A DNA stretch of 64,000 nt from Verrucomicrobiia bacterium (GCA_030431475.1 JAUIJD010000001.1:124001-188000); one strand, 5' to 3'. Numbered from the stretch's first letter, positions 34,056 to 43,090 are shown. Notes: generated by a model not told the origin, from the letters alone. Numbers and translations: made by a program.

Positions 34056-34985
34056 ATGCGCCGCGTTCCGCTGCCCGCCGTCCTGATCTCCGTGCCCGCC
34101 GTCATCGGTGTCGTGTGGTGGCAGGGCACGCGTGACTTCGACTTTCTCGCGGCCCCCTCGGCGACCGAGATCGAAACCGCCCGTTCGCGAGCCACCGCCG
34201 CCCTGGCCCGGCCGTCCGACCTGTTTGCGATCGAGCGGACGGCGGAATCCACGGAACCGGTGGCGCTCACCGATCCGCCGCCGGCCCCGCCCAAGCCCGC
34301 CCCGAAACCGCCGCGCATCGAGATCTCCGACCCCGGATCCCCCGCTCCACCGGACGCCTGGATCGAGCGTGACGACCTCCCCGCCGGCTCCTTCATCGAA
34401 CTCGCCTCCCGACTCGAATCCGACGCCCACCTGGCGTGGGCCCGGGTCACGTGGGAGCGGGTCATCGACCTCGCCGAGGCGAGTCGCGAGGATCGGGAGA
34501 TCGCGGTCCGCGCCGTGGCACGCATCCGGGCCTCGATGCCCCCGCCCGAGGCCCTCCCGGACGACGCCCCGACGGTGACTCTGGCGATCAAGGCACCCGC
34601 CGACCGGCTCGAACTCACCCGCCGCGCGGCCGACGAGGCGGCCCGAGGCCTGGAGCAGGCATCGGACCGCTCGATCCGGTTCGTCGCCAAGGTCGAATCC
34701 GATCCTTCCGAGGAACCTCAGCTCCACGTCATGCTGCTTCCGCCCTCCCAGGGCGACGAGCCCCCCGCTGCAGCGACCTCCGACGCACCGTCCGATCCCG
34801 ACAAGATCCGGAACACCATTCTCTCGTCCGCCTTCCGCCTGATCGCCTCGGCGCTGGCCACGTCCGATGGCTTGCAACCTCCGCCACCTCCACTCGAGGG
34901 TCAGCCCCCGCAGGAAGCCCTCTCGACCCGCATCACCCGGCGGGCCTGGGCCACCTACGTGGCGGGTGACGAAAGAAATCCCTAG
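34056..34985 (+). CDS. Membrane-anchored protein of unknown function
   Basis: From ATG 34056 the product has 309 residues. One hydrophobic helix (residues about 4-20, VPLPAVLISVPAVIGVVWW) anchors it; a proline-rich linker follows (about 80-115, PPPAPPKPAPKPPR), then an alpha-helical, Ala/Glu/Arg-rich domain (about 120-260) and another proline-rich tract near the end. I do not recognise a family. The layout (anchor, flexible Pro linker, soluble domain) suits an envelope-spanning or periplasm-facing scaffold. It precedes the YdjY and toroid genes by 54 bases in the same direction and could be in their unit. Confidence 0.6.
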   Translation: MRRVPLPAVLISVPAVIGVVWWQGTRDFDFLAAPSATEIETARSRATAALARPSDLFAIERTAESTEPVALTDPPPAPPKPAPKPPRIEISDPGSPAPPDAWIERDDLPAGSFIELASRLESDAHLAWARVTWERVIDLAEASREDREIAVRAVARIRASMPPPEALPDDAPTVTLAIKAPADRLELTRRAADEAARGLEQASDRSIRFVAKVESDPSEEPQLHVMLLPPSQGDEPPAAATSDAPSDPDKIRNTILSSAFRLIASALATSDGLQPPPPPLEGQPPQEALSTRITRRAWATYVAGDERNP

Positions 34986-35039
34986 ATTTCCCCAAGAGAC
35001 CGCTCGACCTATGCGTTGGCTGAACGTTAGTTGCCCTGC

Positions 35040-35795
35040 ATGAAGTCCCTCTCCCTCGGTCTCCTTCTCGCCCTCATCCCGGCGCCGATCCCGGCCGAGG
35101 AAGGATCCGGCCGCTCACCGGTCGAGCCCACGACACTCCCGGCCCCGGATCAGGAGGTCGCCCCAAGCCAGCCGGCGATCGAGAAGCTTGCCGACGGCAC
35201 GATGAAGATCGGCAAGATCACCTTCGATCCCAAGACCCGCCGCATCAGCTTCCCCGCAAAGATCAATCAGACCGAGGGACTGCTTGAGTTCCTGCTGGTC
35301 CACGAGAACGGCAAGATCCACGAGTCCCTCCTCGCCACCGACATCTCCGCCACCAAGCTCAATGTCGCCTTCAAGCTGCTCAAGTATCAGGCGTCCCGGG
35401 AACTTTACCTGAAGGTCGAGGAGGACGGCAGCCTCTCGAGCGAGTTCGAGGAGGCGAGCGAGGAGGAGAAGGCGAAGTCGCGCGTCCGCATCCTGATCGA
35501 ACGGGAGGTCGACGGGGAAATCTCGTCCGTCGAGGTGCGGGAATGGATCAACCACGCCACCACCGAGAAGGGCATGCCCGACGACCCCTGGGTCTACGGG
35601 GGGTCCTTCGTCCACGATGGGCGTTTCGTCGCGGAGAGCTCCGGAGACCTGATCGCGATCTTCCTCAGCAACGCGGCCCTGATCAACTACTCCGGCAAGG
35701 ACAATGAACTCGACGAAGTATGGCTGCCCCATCCTTCCCGAATCCCCCCGGAGGGCACCTCGGTCACCGTCGTCATCGAACCCTACAAGTCATGA
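35040..35795 (+). CDS. Secreted YdjY-domain protein
   Basis: From ATG 35040 (a TTG nine bases earlier is the alternative) the product has 251 residues with a signal peptide (SLGLLLALIPAPIPA). The domain starting with MKIGKITFDPKTRRISFPAKINQ and continuing LEFLLVHENGKIHESLLATDISATKLNVAFKLL resembles the YdjY domain, found mainly in secreted planctomycete and verrucomicrobial proteins. The C-terminal part (DDPWVYGGSFVHDGRFVAESSGDLIAIF) also fits. Its role is not established. The stop overlaps the next gene by four bases (ATGA), so it is translated with the toroid protein and they probably act together. Confidence 0.8.
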   Translation: MKSLSLGLLLALIPAPIPAEEGSGRSPVEPTTLPAPDQEVAPSQPAIEKLADGTMKIGKITFDPKTRRISFPAKINQTEGLLEFLLVHENGKIHESLLATDISATKLNVAFKLLKYQASRELYLKVEEDGSLSSEFEEASEEEKAKSRVRILIEREVDGEISSVEVREWINHATTEKGMPDDPWVYGGSFVHDGRFVAESSGDLIAIFLSNAALINYSGKDNELDEVWLPHPSRIPPEGTSVTVVIEPYKS

Positions 35796-36955
35796 AATAC
35801 CGCTCCATCATCCCAGTCGTCGGATTCTGCGCCACCGCCCTCGCGAGCGCTCAGGACACACCGCCGAACCCCTACCTCTCCCTCCAACAGGAAATGCGCC
35901 AGGCGATCGCCCGGGGCAACGCCTACCTCGCCGAGCAACAGAAGGATGCCGGTCACTGGGACGATCCCGGCCTTCCCGCGATGACCGCTCTCGCGCTCAC
36001 CGCCGCCGTCCGTGACCCCTCGGTCGATCTCGATCAACCCCTGCCCGAAAACCTCAAGAAGGGGTTCTCCTGGCTCGTCGAGCAGCAGAAGGACGACGGC
36101 GGCATCTACAACCGGGGACTGGCCACCTACAACACCGCCACCTCGGTGACCGCCCTCACCGCCTCGGGCCGCGACATCTACGAGCCGGCGATCGTCAAGG
36201 GCCGCAAATACCTGATCGGTGAGCAGTGGGACATCGGCTCCGAGGACGAAACCGACAACAAGAACGACGGCGGGATCGGCTACGGATCGAAGAACGACCA
36301 CACCGACCTCTCGAACACCTACCTCGCCATCGAGGCCCTCGCTCTCTCGAAGAGCGTGATCGAGGACGGCAAGTTCGGTGACCAGCCCGAGCTCGACTGG
36401 GATGCCGCGATCACCTTCCTTTCCCGCTGCCAGAATCTGACCGAGACCAACGACCAGGAGTGGGCATCGGACGATCCCGACAACAAGGGAGGCTTCATCT
36501 ACACGCCCGGCAGTTCGAAGGCAGGCGAGCAGGAACTTGAAGACGGCCGGGTTGCGCTGCGTTCCTACGGCTCAATCTCCTACGCCGGCCTCCTTTCGCT
36601 GATCTACGCCGAGCTCCAGCCCGACGATCCGCGGGTGGTCGCCGTCAAGGAATGGCTGGGCAAGAACTTCACCCTCGATGAGAACCCCGGCATGGGGGCC
36701 GAGGGCCTCTACTACTACTACCAGGCCATGTCCAAGGCGCTCTCCGCCGCCGGCATGGACCATCTCGTCCTCGAGGATGGCAAGACCATCGACTGGCGCA
36801 AGGAGCTCGCCTCCCGCCTGCTCACCCTCCAGCGCGAGGATGGCTCCTGGGCGAACGAGAACGGCCGCTGGATGGAGTCGAACCCGGTGCTGGTCACCGC
36901 CTACACGGTCATGGCCCTCGAACAGGTCTACCATTCGATCCCCGGCCAGCCCTGA
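35792..36955 (+). CDS. Secreted alpha/alpha-toroid (prenyltransferase/squalene-oxidase repeat) protein
   Basis: The 387-residue product has a signal peptide (IIPVVGFCATALASA) and a terpenoid-cyclase-like toroid made of repeats such as AYLAEQQKDAGHWDDPGLPAMTALALTAA, FSWLVEQQKDDGGIYNRG, YNTATSVTAL, NTYLAIEALALS, and LLTLQREDGSWANENGRW. QxxDGSW-type turns match the squalene-cyclase repeat. Secreted versions are frequent in Planctomycetota and Verrucomicrobiota, where the enzymatic role is unclear; no catalytic DxDD-type motif of true cyclases is apparent. Its start overlaps the YdjY gene by four bases. Confidence 0.85.
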   Translation: MKYRSIIPVVGFCATALASAQDTPPNPYLSLQQEMRQAIARGNAYLAEQQKDAGHWDDPGLPAMTALALTAAVRDPSVDLDQPLPENLKKGFSWLVEQQKDDGGIYNRGLATYNTATSVTALTASGRDIYEPAIVKGRKYLIGEQWDIGSEDETDNKNDGGIGYGSKNDHTDLSNTYLAIEALALSKSVIEDGKFGDQPELDWDAAITFLSRCQNLTETNDQEWASDDPDNKGGFIYTPGSSKAGEQELEDGRVALRSYGSISYAGLLSLIYAELQPDDPRVVAVKEWLGKNFTLDENPGMGAEGLYYYYQAMSKALSAAGMDHLVLEDGKTIDWRKELASRLLTLQREDGSWANENGRWMESNPVLVTAYTVMALEQVYHSIPGQP

Positions 36956-36963
36956 TCCCCCTC

Positions 36964-37701
36964 TCACTCCGATTTCGCCGCCCCGACCACGGGGCGGTGA
37001 TCGGAAGCGGCTTTCTCGGCGAGGACCCGCAGCGGCCCCGCCGGCTCGAGGCCCCGGAGCAGGACGTGGTCGATCTCGACCTCCGGATCCCCGGCCGGAT
37101 GGGTCCACGGCCGTCCCTTCTTGGCCATCAGGGTCCAATCCGCCCCGAAGCGTTCGAGGGCCGGTGAGGCGGGAACATCATTGAGATCCCCGCACAGCAC
37201 CACTCGTGCCCGCCCCTCCAGGGCTCCGAGCAGGGCTTCCACCTGCCTGACCCGCGTCGAGCTCTCGCGGTGGTCGAGGTGCACGCTCACGAAACTCACG
37301 TCCTCCCCGTCCCGCTTCAACACCACCTCAAGCGCCACCCGGGGTTCCCCCGGGCCGGGAAGCCGGTGCACATCGTGGGAGGCCACCGGCAATCGGGAAA
37401 GCACCGCCAGGCCGTAGCCGCCCCCTGAAAAGTCCATGGCCTTTCCGAAGACTGCGGTCATGCCCAGCTTCTCCGCGAGAACCGCCGCCTGGTCCACCCC
37501 CCCGCTGCGACCGGTCGACCGGTCCACCTCCTGCAACGCGACGAGGTCCGGCTTCTGCTCGCCGATGACCCGGGCGATGCGCTCGAGATCGATCTTCCCA
37601 TCTGCACCCCGGCCGTGGTGGATGTTCCAGCACAGGAACTTCAAGGGCTCGGCTCCGCAGGCAATCCCCAGCAGGCACCACCCGATCAGCATCCATTTCA
37701 T
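36964..37701 (-). CDS. Secreted endonuclease/exonuclease/phosphatase (EEP) family protein
   Basis: The 245-residue product has a signal peptide (WMLIGWCLLGIACG). It carries the EEP catalytic set: FLCWNIHHG (Asn), DLVALQEVDRSTGRSGG (metal-binding Glu), VSFVSVHLDH, VVLCGDLNDVPASP (Asp/Asn), EIDHVLL and the terminal ASDHRPVV (Asp-His pair). These enzymes cleave phosphodiesters in nucleic acids, phosphoinositides or sphingomyelin; the short length and export signal fit an extracellular phosphodiesterase of the type seen in many environmental bacteria. It converges on the toroid gene with a 9-base gap. Confidence 0.88.
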   Translation of the reverse strand: MKWMLIGWCLLGIACGAEPLKFLCWNIHHGRGADGKIDLERIARVIGEQKPDLVALQEVDRSTGRSGGVDQAAVLAEKLGMTAVFGKAMDFSGGGYGLAVLSRLPVASHDVHRLPGPGEPRVALEVVLKRDGEDVSFVSVHLDHRESSTRVRQVEALLGALEGRARVVLCGDLNDVPASPALERFGADWTLMAKKGRPWTHPAGDPEVEIDHVLLRGLEPAGPLRVLAEKAASDHRPVVGAAKSE

Positions 37702-37771
37702 GGTCGGAGTCTACGGTGGAATCCTCCTTCACCTCTCGCCATTCCTCCTCGGGCCCGCTAGACTTCCGGCC

Positions 37772-38368
37772 ATGACCTTTGCCAGCAAGATCACCCTCGG
37801 CCGCATCCTGCTGGTGCCGGTGTTCGCCGTGCTGGCCATCTACTACGGGCTCAGTATCGAAGACGGTCACCCGGAGGAATGGCTGCGATGGTCGGCCCTT
37901 GCCGTCTTCGTGGTCGCCTCGGCCAGCGACGGCCTCGACGGCTGGATCGCCCGTCGCTTCAACCAGCGCTCCCGGTTCGGGGCGATCATCGACCCCATCG
38001 CCGACAAGTCGCTGCTGCTGACCGCGCTGATCACCCTCAGCCTTGTCGACTGGGGGCCGGACGGATGGAGCATCCCGCTCTGGTTCGCCGCGGTCGTGAT
38101 CGTGCGCGACATCATCATCCTCGGCGGTGTGGCGGTCCTTCATTTCCTCAACCATCAGGTGAAGATCCGCCCGCACTGGACCGGCAAGGTGTGCACCTTC
38201 GCCCAGATGTTCGCCCTCGGCTGGGTCATGCTGCGGGTCGTGCCGTTCTCCCCGATCTACCCCTGCCTGTTCGCCACGGTCTTCTGCGTCTGGTCCGGCT
38301 ACGCCTACATCCGCGAGGGCATCCACCAGCTCGAGGACTCCCACCATGCCCCCGGATCCCACCTCTGA
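37772..38368 (+). CDS. pgsA: CDP-alcohol phosphatidyltransferase, PgsA-like
   Basis: The 198-residue integral membrane enzyme starts FASKITLGRILLVPVFAVLAIYYG, as in PgsA proteins that transfer the phosphatidyl group from CDP-diacylglycerol to glycerol-3-phosphate. It has the family motif DGxxAR-x8-G-x3-D-x3-D, visible as SDGLDGWIARRFNQRSRFGAIIDPIADK. About five hydrophobic helices follow. The start at 37772 aligns with homologues; a longer frame upstream overlaps the divergent EEP gene. Other CDP-alcohol transferases remain possible, since substrate specificity is not readable here. Confidence 0.85.
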   Translation: MTFASKITLGRILLVPVFAVLAIYYGLSIEDGHPEEWLRWSALAVFVVASASDGLDGWIARRFNQRSRFGAIIDPIADKSLLLTALITLSLVDWGPDGWSIPLWFAAVVIVRDIIILGGVAVLHFLNHQVKIRPHWTGKVCTFAQMFALGWVMLRVVPFSPIYPCLFATVFCVWSGYAYIREGIHQLEDSHHAPGSHL

Positions 38369-38426
38369 GTGAGATTCTCGGAATTATCCGATTCCCAATC
38401 CGCGCTCCCTGCGCTTGCCTCCGCCC

Positions 38427-39806
38427 ATGCCAACGGTCGCCATCGTCGGACGCCCCAATGTCGGGAAGTCCGCCATCTTCAACCGCCTCGCCGGTCGGAG
38501 GATCGCGATCGTGCACGATCAGCCCGGGGTCACCCGCGACCGGCTCTCCGCGCCCTGCAAGGCCACCGGCCACCCCTGCACCATCGTCGACACCGGCGGC
38601 ATCGGCGCGACCCTCGATGACGGCTTCGCCGCGCAGGTCACCCTCGAAGCGGACATCGCGATCCAGACGGCCGACCTCATCCTCTTCGTCGTGGACGCGC
38701 ACGAAGGGCTGACGCCCATCGACCAGGCGCTCGGCGAGAAGCTCCGCAAGGCCGGCGTCCCCGTCCAACTCGTCATCAACAAGGTCGATCACAAGAAGCA
38801 CGAGAACGCCTTCGCCGAGATGAGCGGGCTCGGACTCGGCGACGGCGTCGGCGTTTCCGCCGAGCACGGGCGCGGCTTCGACCGGCTCACGCGGACCATC
38901 GACTCCCACATCGAGCCGCTGGCCGGAGAAATCGAGGAGGCCGTGGAGCAGGCCGAGGAAAGCGGCATCCGGCTCGCGATCGTCGGCAAGCCCAACGCCG
39001 GCAAGTCCTCGCTGGTCAACGCGATCCTGAAGGACGAGCGGACCATCGTCTCGGAGATCGCCGGAACCACCCGCGACGCGGTGGACCTCCCCTACGACTT
39101 CGGCGGCGAGCGCTTCACGCTCGTCGATACCGCCGGGCTGCGTCCGCGCTCGCGCCGCGACTCCTCGGTCGAGGTCTTCTCCGCGATGCGCACCGAAAAG
39201 GCGATCCGGCGGGCCGATCTGTGCCTGCTCGTCATCGATCTCGCCGCGGGCCTCAGCGCCCAGGACCGCAAGATCGCGCAGCTCGTCCTCAAGGCGAAGA
39301 AGCCCTGCCTGATCGTGCTCAACAAGTTCGACCTCTTCCATCCCGACGGCCGGATGAAGGACCGCCGCAAGGAGGCGGAGGAACAGGTCCGCCGCGAACT
39401 CTTCTTCCTCCACTATGCGCCGTTCATCTGCGTCTCGGCGAAGGAGGGCACCGCGGTGAACCAGGTCTTCAAGCAGACCCTTTCCATCCGCGACGTGGCC
39501 CGCAAGCTGCCCACCACCGGCGCCCTCAACCGCTTCCTCCAGCATGCCTTCGAGGTCAACCCGCCCCCGACCGCCGGAAAGGGCACGCGCCGCCTCAAGC
39601 TCTACTACGCCACCTGCGCGGTGAACGAGCGCTACGCGACCATTCCGGTCCCGACCTTCGTGCTCTTCGTCAACGACAAGTCGCTGATGAACGCCAGCTA
39701 CGAGCAGTATCTCGCCAACCGTCTCCGCGAGTCCCACCCCTCTCCCGGGATCCCCGTCATCTTCTCGGTCCGCTCAAGGAGGCGCGAGGACCGCCACTAC
39801 GGTTAG
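38427..39806 (+). CDS. der: Ribosome-associated double GTPase Der (EngA)
   Basis: Der acts in 50S ribosome maturation. The 459-residue product has two GTPase domains in tandem: domain 1 with G1 GRPNVGKS (residues 8-15), DTGGIG and NKVD; domain 2 with G1 GKPNAGKSS (187-195), DTAGLRPRSRRDSSVEVFS and NKFD; then the C-terminal KH-like domain (LKLYYATCAVNERYATIPVPTFVLFVND). Slightly unusual are the linker rich in acidic residues between the domains and Arg after DTAGLR. The start at 38427 matches the family MPxVAIVGRPNVGKS. Confidence 0.97.
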   Translation: MPTVAIVGRPNVGKSAIFNRLAGRRIAIVHDQPGVTRDRLSAPCKATGHPCTIVDTGGIGATLDDGFAAQVTLEADIAIQTADLILFVVDAHEGLTPIDQALGEKLRKAGVPVQLVINKVDHKKHENAFAEMSGLGLGDGVGVSAEHGRGFDRLTRTIDSHIEPLAGEIEEAVEQAEESGIRLAIVGKPNAGKSSLVNAILKDERTIVSEIAGTTRDAVDLPYDFGGERFTLVDTAGLRPRSRRDSSVEVFSAMRTEKAIRRADLCLLVIDLAAGLSAQDRKIAQLVLKAKKPCLIVLNKFDLFHPDGRMKDRRKEAEEQVRRELFFLHYAPFICVSAKEGTAVNQVFKQTLSIRDVARKLPTTGALNRFLQHAFEVNPPPTAGKGTRRLKLYYATCAVNERYATIPVPTFVLFVNDKSLMNASYEQYLANRLRESHPSPGIPVIFSVRSRRREDRHYG

Positions 39807-39886
39807 GCGCGGTGCCGGCGTCCGACGACCGCTCTGAAAAAATCCGTGTCCCGGCCGACGTTTCCATGGATCCTAAGCCCCGAGCC

Positions 39887-40861
39887 ATGCCGCTTCTCGA
39901 CGTTCAACACCTCACCGCCCGCTTCCACACCCGAAACGGCATCGTCCATGCGGTCGAGGATGTCTCCTTCCAGGTCGGGGCCGGGCAGACGCTCGGCATC
40001 GTCGGCGAATCCGGATCCGGGAAATCGGTGACCTGCTACTCGCTCCTCGGGCTGATTCCGCAGCCCCCCGGGCGCATCCACGGCGGCAAGGCGATCTTCG
40101 ACGGGACCGACCTGCTGGCCGCAAGCGAGCGCCAGCTCCGGAGCATCCGCGGCAAGCGGATCTCGATGATCTTCCAGGACCCGATGACCTCGCTGAATCC
40201 CTTCATGCGGATCCGCGAGCAGCTCACCGAGCCGCTGGAGATCCACGAAGGGCTGCGGGGTGATGCCGCCCTGAAGCGCGCGATCGAGGCGCTGGAGGAG
40301 GTCGGGATTCCCGAGCCCGACAAGCGCATCGAGGCGTATCCCCACGAATTCTCCGGGGGCATGCGCCAGCGCGTGATGATCGCGATGGCACTCATTACCC
40401 GCCCCGAGCTGCTGATCTGCGATGAACCCACCACCGCCCTCGACGTCACCGTCCAGAAGCAGGTGCTCGACCTGATCCGTGATCGCCAGCGCGACCTCGG
40501 AACCGCGGTCATCTTCATCACCCACGACCTCGAAGTCGTCTCCCAGGTGTGCGACCACGTGAACGTGATGTATGCCGGCCGGATCGTCGAGTCCGCCACC
40601 CGGGCCGAACTCTTCCGCGATCCCCTCCACGCCTACACCCGGTCGCTGCTCCAGAGCATTCCCGCCCGCCACGCCCGCGACGAGGAACTGTACACGATCC
40701 CGGGCCTCCCACCCGACATGTCGAAGCCTCCCGCTGGATGCGCCTTCCAGGCGCGGAACCGGATCGGCGACGCCGACCGCTGCCTGACGGACCGCCAGCC
40801 GCAGCTTGCCGAGATCAAGCCGGGCCATTTTGCCCAGGACTGCCCGGGCTGCCTGGCCTGA
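39887..40861 (+). CDS. Oligopeptide/dipeptide ABC transporter ATP-binding protein (OppD/DppD type)
   Basis: The 324-residue product (an in-frame ATG at 39866 would add seven residues) has Walker A GESGSGKS, a Q-loop in MIFQDPMTSLNPFMRI, signature FSGGMRQRVMIAMAL, Walker B LLICDEPTTALDV and H-loop ITHDLE. The C-terminal extension (HAYTRSLLQSIP, then PGLPPDMSKPPAGCAFQARN and a Cys-rich end) is the oligopeptide-importer domain, in which cysteines can hold an iron-sulfur cluster. No OppF, permease or binding-protein gene is adjacent, so its partners must be encoded elsewhere. Confidence 0.93.
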   Translation: MPLLDVQHLTARFHTRNGIVHAVEDVSFQVGAGQTLGIVGESGSGKSVTCYSLLGLIPQPPGRIHGGKAIFDGTDLLAASERQLRSIRGKRISMIFQDPMTSLNPFMRIREQLTEPLEIHEGLRGDAALKRAIEALEEVGIPEPDKRIEAYPHEFSGGMRQRVMIAMALITRPELLICDEPTTALDVTVQKQVLDLIRDRQRDLGTAVIFITHDLEVVSQVCDHVNVMYAGRIVESATRAELFRDPLHAYTRSLLQSIPARHARDEELYTIPGLPPDMSKPPAGCAFQARNRIGDADRCLTDRQPQLAEIKPGHFAQDCPGCLA

Positions 40862-40934
40862 GCGGACCGGGGGAGACGGCTTCCTGAGCCGCCTCTCGCC
40901 TCCGCGACTTTCTCCAGCCCGCTCTCCCCGCTCC

Positions 40935-42032
40935 TCAGCCGGTCACGCGCATCGGCATGATCACGTAGAGGAAGCTGCCGTCGATGCGGACGACACCCGG
41001 GCTCATCTCATCGATGAGGTCGAGGTAGACGGTTTCCTCATCCAGGTTCTGCAACGGTGCCTTGAGGAACTCGGGGTTGAAGGCGATCTGCAGGTCCTTC
41101 CCATCGTAGGGAACTTCCAGGTTCTCGCGGGCCTCCCCGACGTCCGGGCTGTTGGCGGTGACCTCGACCTTGTTCGAGCCGAACACCAGCTTCACCGAAT
41201 TCGACTTGTCGGACGACAGCAGGGAAACGCGGCGGACGGTCTCAAGCATCGCCTCACGCGGCAGCTCGACCCGCTCGCTGGAATCGCCCGGAATGACCTG
41301 GCGGTAGTTCGGGTAGTTGCCTTCGATCAGCTTGCTGACCAGCAGGTGCTCCCCGATGGTGAACGAGATCTGGCTGTCGCTGAGTTGAACCAGCACCTCG
41401 CCCTCGGTTCCGAGCAGCCGCTGCAGTTCCTGGACCGCCTTGGTCGGAACGATGACATCGACCTCCTGGCTCGCCGGGAAATCCAGATCGTTCTCGACCA
41501 TCGCCAGGCGGCGCCCGTCGGTCGCGACCAGGGTCAGCTTGCCTTCGCGGAACGAGGTGTAGATGCCGTTGAGGACGTAGCGGGTCTCGTCGGTCGAAAT
41601 CGCATAGGCCGTCTTCTTCAGCCCGTCGCGGAGCATCTGTTGGGGAATCCGGTATTCCTTCGCCCCGTCGAAATCCGGCAGCGGCGGAAAGTCATCCTGC
41701 CCGAGGCCGATGATCTTGAAGAACGACGGACCGCAGGAAATCGAGGCAACGTTCTTCGCGTCCACCGAAATCTCCACCTCGCTGGCCGGCAGCTCGCGGA
41801 TGATGTTCACGAGGCGCTTCGCCGGGAGCGTCGTCGCCCCGTCCTTGGCGACCTGCGCCTCCACCGAGCCCGTGATGCCGACATCGAGGTCGGTGGTCGT
41901 CAGTTGCAGACGACCGTTCTCCGCCACCAGCAGGACGTTGGAAAGAATGGGGAGGGTGGTGCGTGTGCTGACGACGTGCTGGACCTTCTGCAGGCCGTCG
42001 AGGAGCGCCTCTTTGGATACCGTGAACTTCAT
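40935..42032 (-). CDS. dnaN: DNA polymerase III beta subunit (sliding clamp)
   Basis: From ATG 42032 the protein has 365 residues, the usual length. Three clamp domains are seen: MKFTVSKEALLDGLQKVQHVVSTRTTLPILSNVLL with TTTDLDVGI; the middle domain with FPPLPDFDGAKEYRIPQQMLRDGLKKTAYAISTDETRYVLNGIYTSF and LVATDGRRLAM; and the third with FTIGEHLLVSKLIEGNYPNYRQVIP, ending YVIMPMRV. The gene is alone, without dnaA or recF, and I see no DnaA-box cluster in the flanks. The extended frame upstream to 42071 lacks family residues. Confidence 0.97.
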   Translation of the reverse strand: MKFTVSKEALLDGLQKVQHVVSTRTTLPILSNVLLVAENGRLQLTTTDLDVGITGSVEAQVAKDGATTLPAKRLVNIIRELPASEVEISVDAKNVASISCGPSFFKIIGLGQDDFPPLPDFDGAKEYRIPQQMLRDGLKKTAYAISTDETRYVLNGIYTSFREGKLTLVATDGRRLAMVENDLDFPASQEVDVIVPTKAVQELQRLLGTEGEVLVQLSDSQISFTIGEHLLVSKLIEGNYPNYRQVIPGDSSERVELPREAMLETVRRVSLLSSDKSNSVKLVFGSNKVEVTANSPDVGEARENLEVPYDGKDLQIAFNPEFLKAPLQNLDEETVYLDLIDEMSPGVVRIDGSFLYVIMPMRVTG

Positions 42033-42253
42033 TGCTCGAAATGGCGCGGTTCCGTCATGCGCCGGGGGCATGCTCGGCCCTTTCCCGAAGCCTTGGCAAG
42101 CCTTCGTTTGCTCCTTCCCGGCGGTTTGCGCGACATCTCCCGCTCACTGAATTTCAAAAACTTTTGCAAGTTCCTGAGCCTCTGGGGAAATCCCCCTCAG
42201 GGAGGGGCCCGCACGGATCGGCGGCAGCATGAGCACACCGGGCACATTTCTCC

Positions 42254-42273
42254 TAGGAAAGGATTCCTATAGA
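42254..42273 (+). promoter_or_regulatory. Inverted repeat overlapping a possible -10 box before lutA
   Basis: TAGGAA-AGGA-TTCCTA (42254-42269) overlaps TATAGA (42268-42273), a fair -10 hexamer, 44 bases before the lutA start; no good -35 box is visible. The layout would suit a repressor site. The rest of the 284-base dnaN-lutA gap holds only GC-rich sequence with weak stems near 42184-42210. Confidence 0.35.
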
Positions 42274-42316
42274 ACGATTGCCGTCCTCGTTTCTTCCTCC
42301 TATGGTCCTCCCGCCG

Positions 42317-43072
42317 ATGCCCGCTACCACCCAACGCCCCGCCGGAAAAAAGGTCCTCCTGATGGCCACCTGCCTGTGCGATGCCTTCTACGATGACGTC
42401 GCCCGTGCCACCGTCGAAGTGCTGCAGCATCTCGGCGTCGAGGTCGGATTCCCGGAGAACCAGACCTGCTGCGGCCAGCCCGCCTTCAACTCGGGCGATT
42501 GGAAGTCGTCGCGCAAGGTGGCGCGGCACACGGCCGAGGTGTTCGCCGGTGACCTCCCGGTGATCGTCCCGAGCGGCTCCTGCGCGGCCATGCACTTCCA
42601 CGGAAACCGCCTGCAGTTCGAGGAATGCCCCGATGGGGCGGTCGAGTCGCTCGCCAACCGCACCTGGGAGCTGATCGACTTCATCGTCAACGGCCTCGGC
42701 ATCCGCGAGTGGCCGGGACGATTCGAGAAGCCGACCCGCCTCGCCTTCCACCGCTCCTGCCATCTCCGCGGCACCGGGTCGGGTGAAGCGATCACCTCAC
42801 TGCTCTCCACCATCGCGAATGCCGAGGTCGTCCCCTTCGGCCAGGCCGAACAATGCTGCGGATTCGGCGGCACCTTCTCGGTCACCTTTCCCCACATCTC
42901 CGGACGCATGGGCTCGCTCAAGCTCGACCACATCCTCGAGCAGCACCCCGACCTCCTGGTTTCCGGAGACATGTCCTGCCTGATGCACCTGACCGGCCTG
43001 GCCCAGGTCCAGGGCCGCCCCGTCCCCCACAAGCACGCCGTCCAGGTGCTCCGCGACACCCTCCAGGCCTGA
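42317..43072 (+). CDS. lutA: L-lactate oxidation complex Fe-S protein LutA
   Basis: LutA, with LutB and LutC, oxidises L-lactate to pyruvate. The 251-residue product has the two CCG domains that ligate redox centres in this family: FPENQTCCGQPAFNSGD and, after FHRSCHLRG, EQCCGFGGTFSV; each domain also has an earlier cysteine (ATCLCDAFY, HRSCH). I use the ATG at 42317; another at 42302 is in frame. It lies 18 bases before lutB and is divergent from dnaN. Confidence 0.93.
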   Translation: MPATTQRPAGKKVLLMATCLCDAFYDDVARATVEVLQHLGVEVGFPENQTCCGQPAFNSGDWKSSRKVARHTAEVFAGDLPVIVPSGSCAAMHFHGNRLQFEECPDGAVESLANRTWELIDFIVNGLGIREWPGRFEKPTRLAFHRSCHLRGTGSGEAITSLLSTIANAEVVPFGQAEQCCGFGGTFSVTFPHISGRMGSLKLDHILEQHPDLLVSGDMSCLMHLTGLAQVQGRPVPHKHAVQVLRDTLQA

Positions 43073-43090
43073 CCCCTCCCCCGCACCACC

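Noticed and set aside
40870-40892. Hairpin between the ABC ATPase and dnaN as a bidirectional terminator
   Set aside because: The stem (CGGCT/AGCCG plus a mismatched outer part) is short and no T-run follows on either strand.
40862-42316. Replication origin near dnaN
   Set aside because: No cluster of TTATCCACA-type DnaA boxes is seen, and dnaA is absent. The flanks hold only GC-rich spacer and a lut operator candidate.
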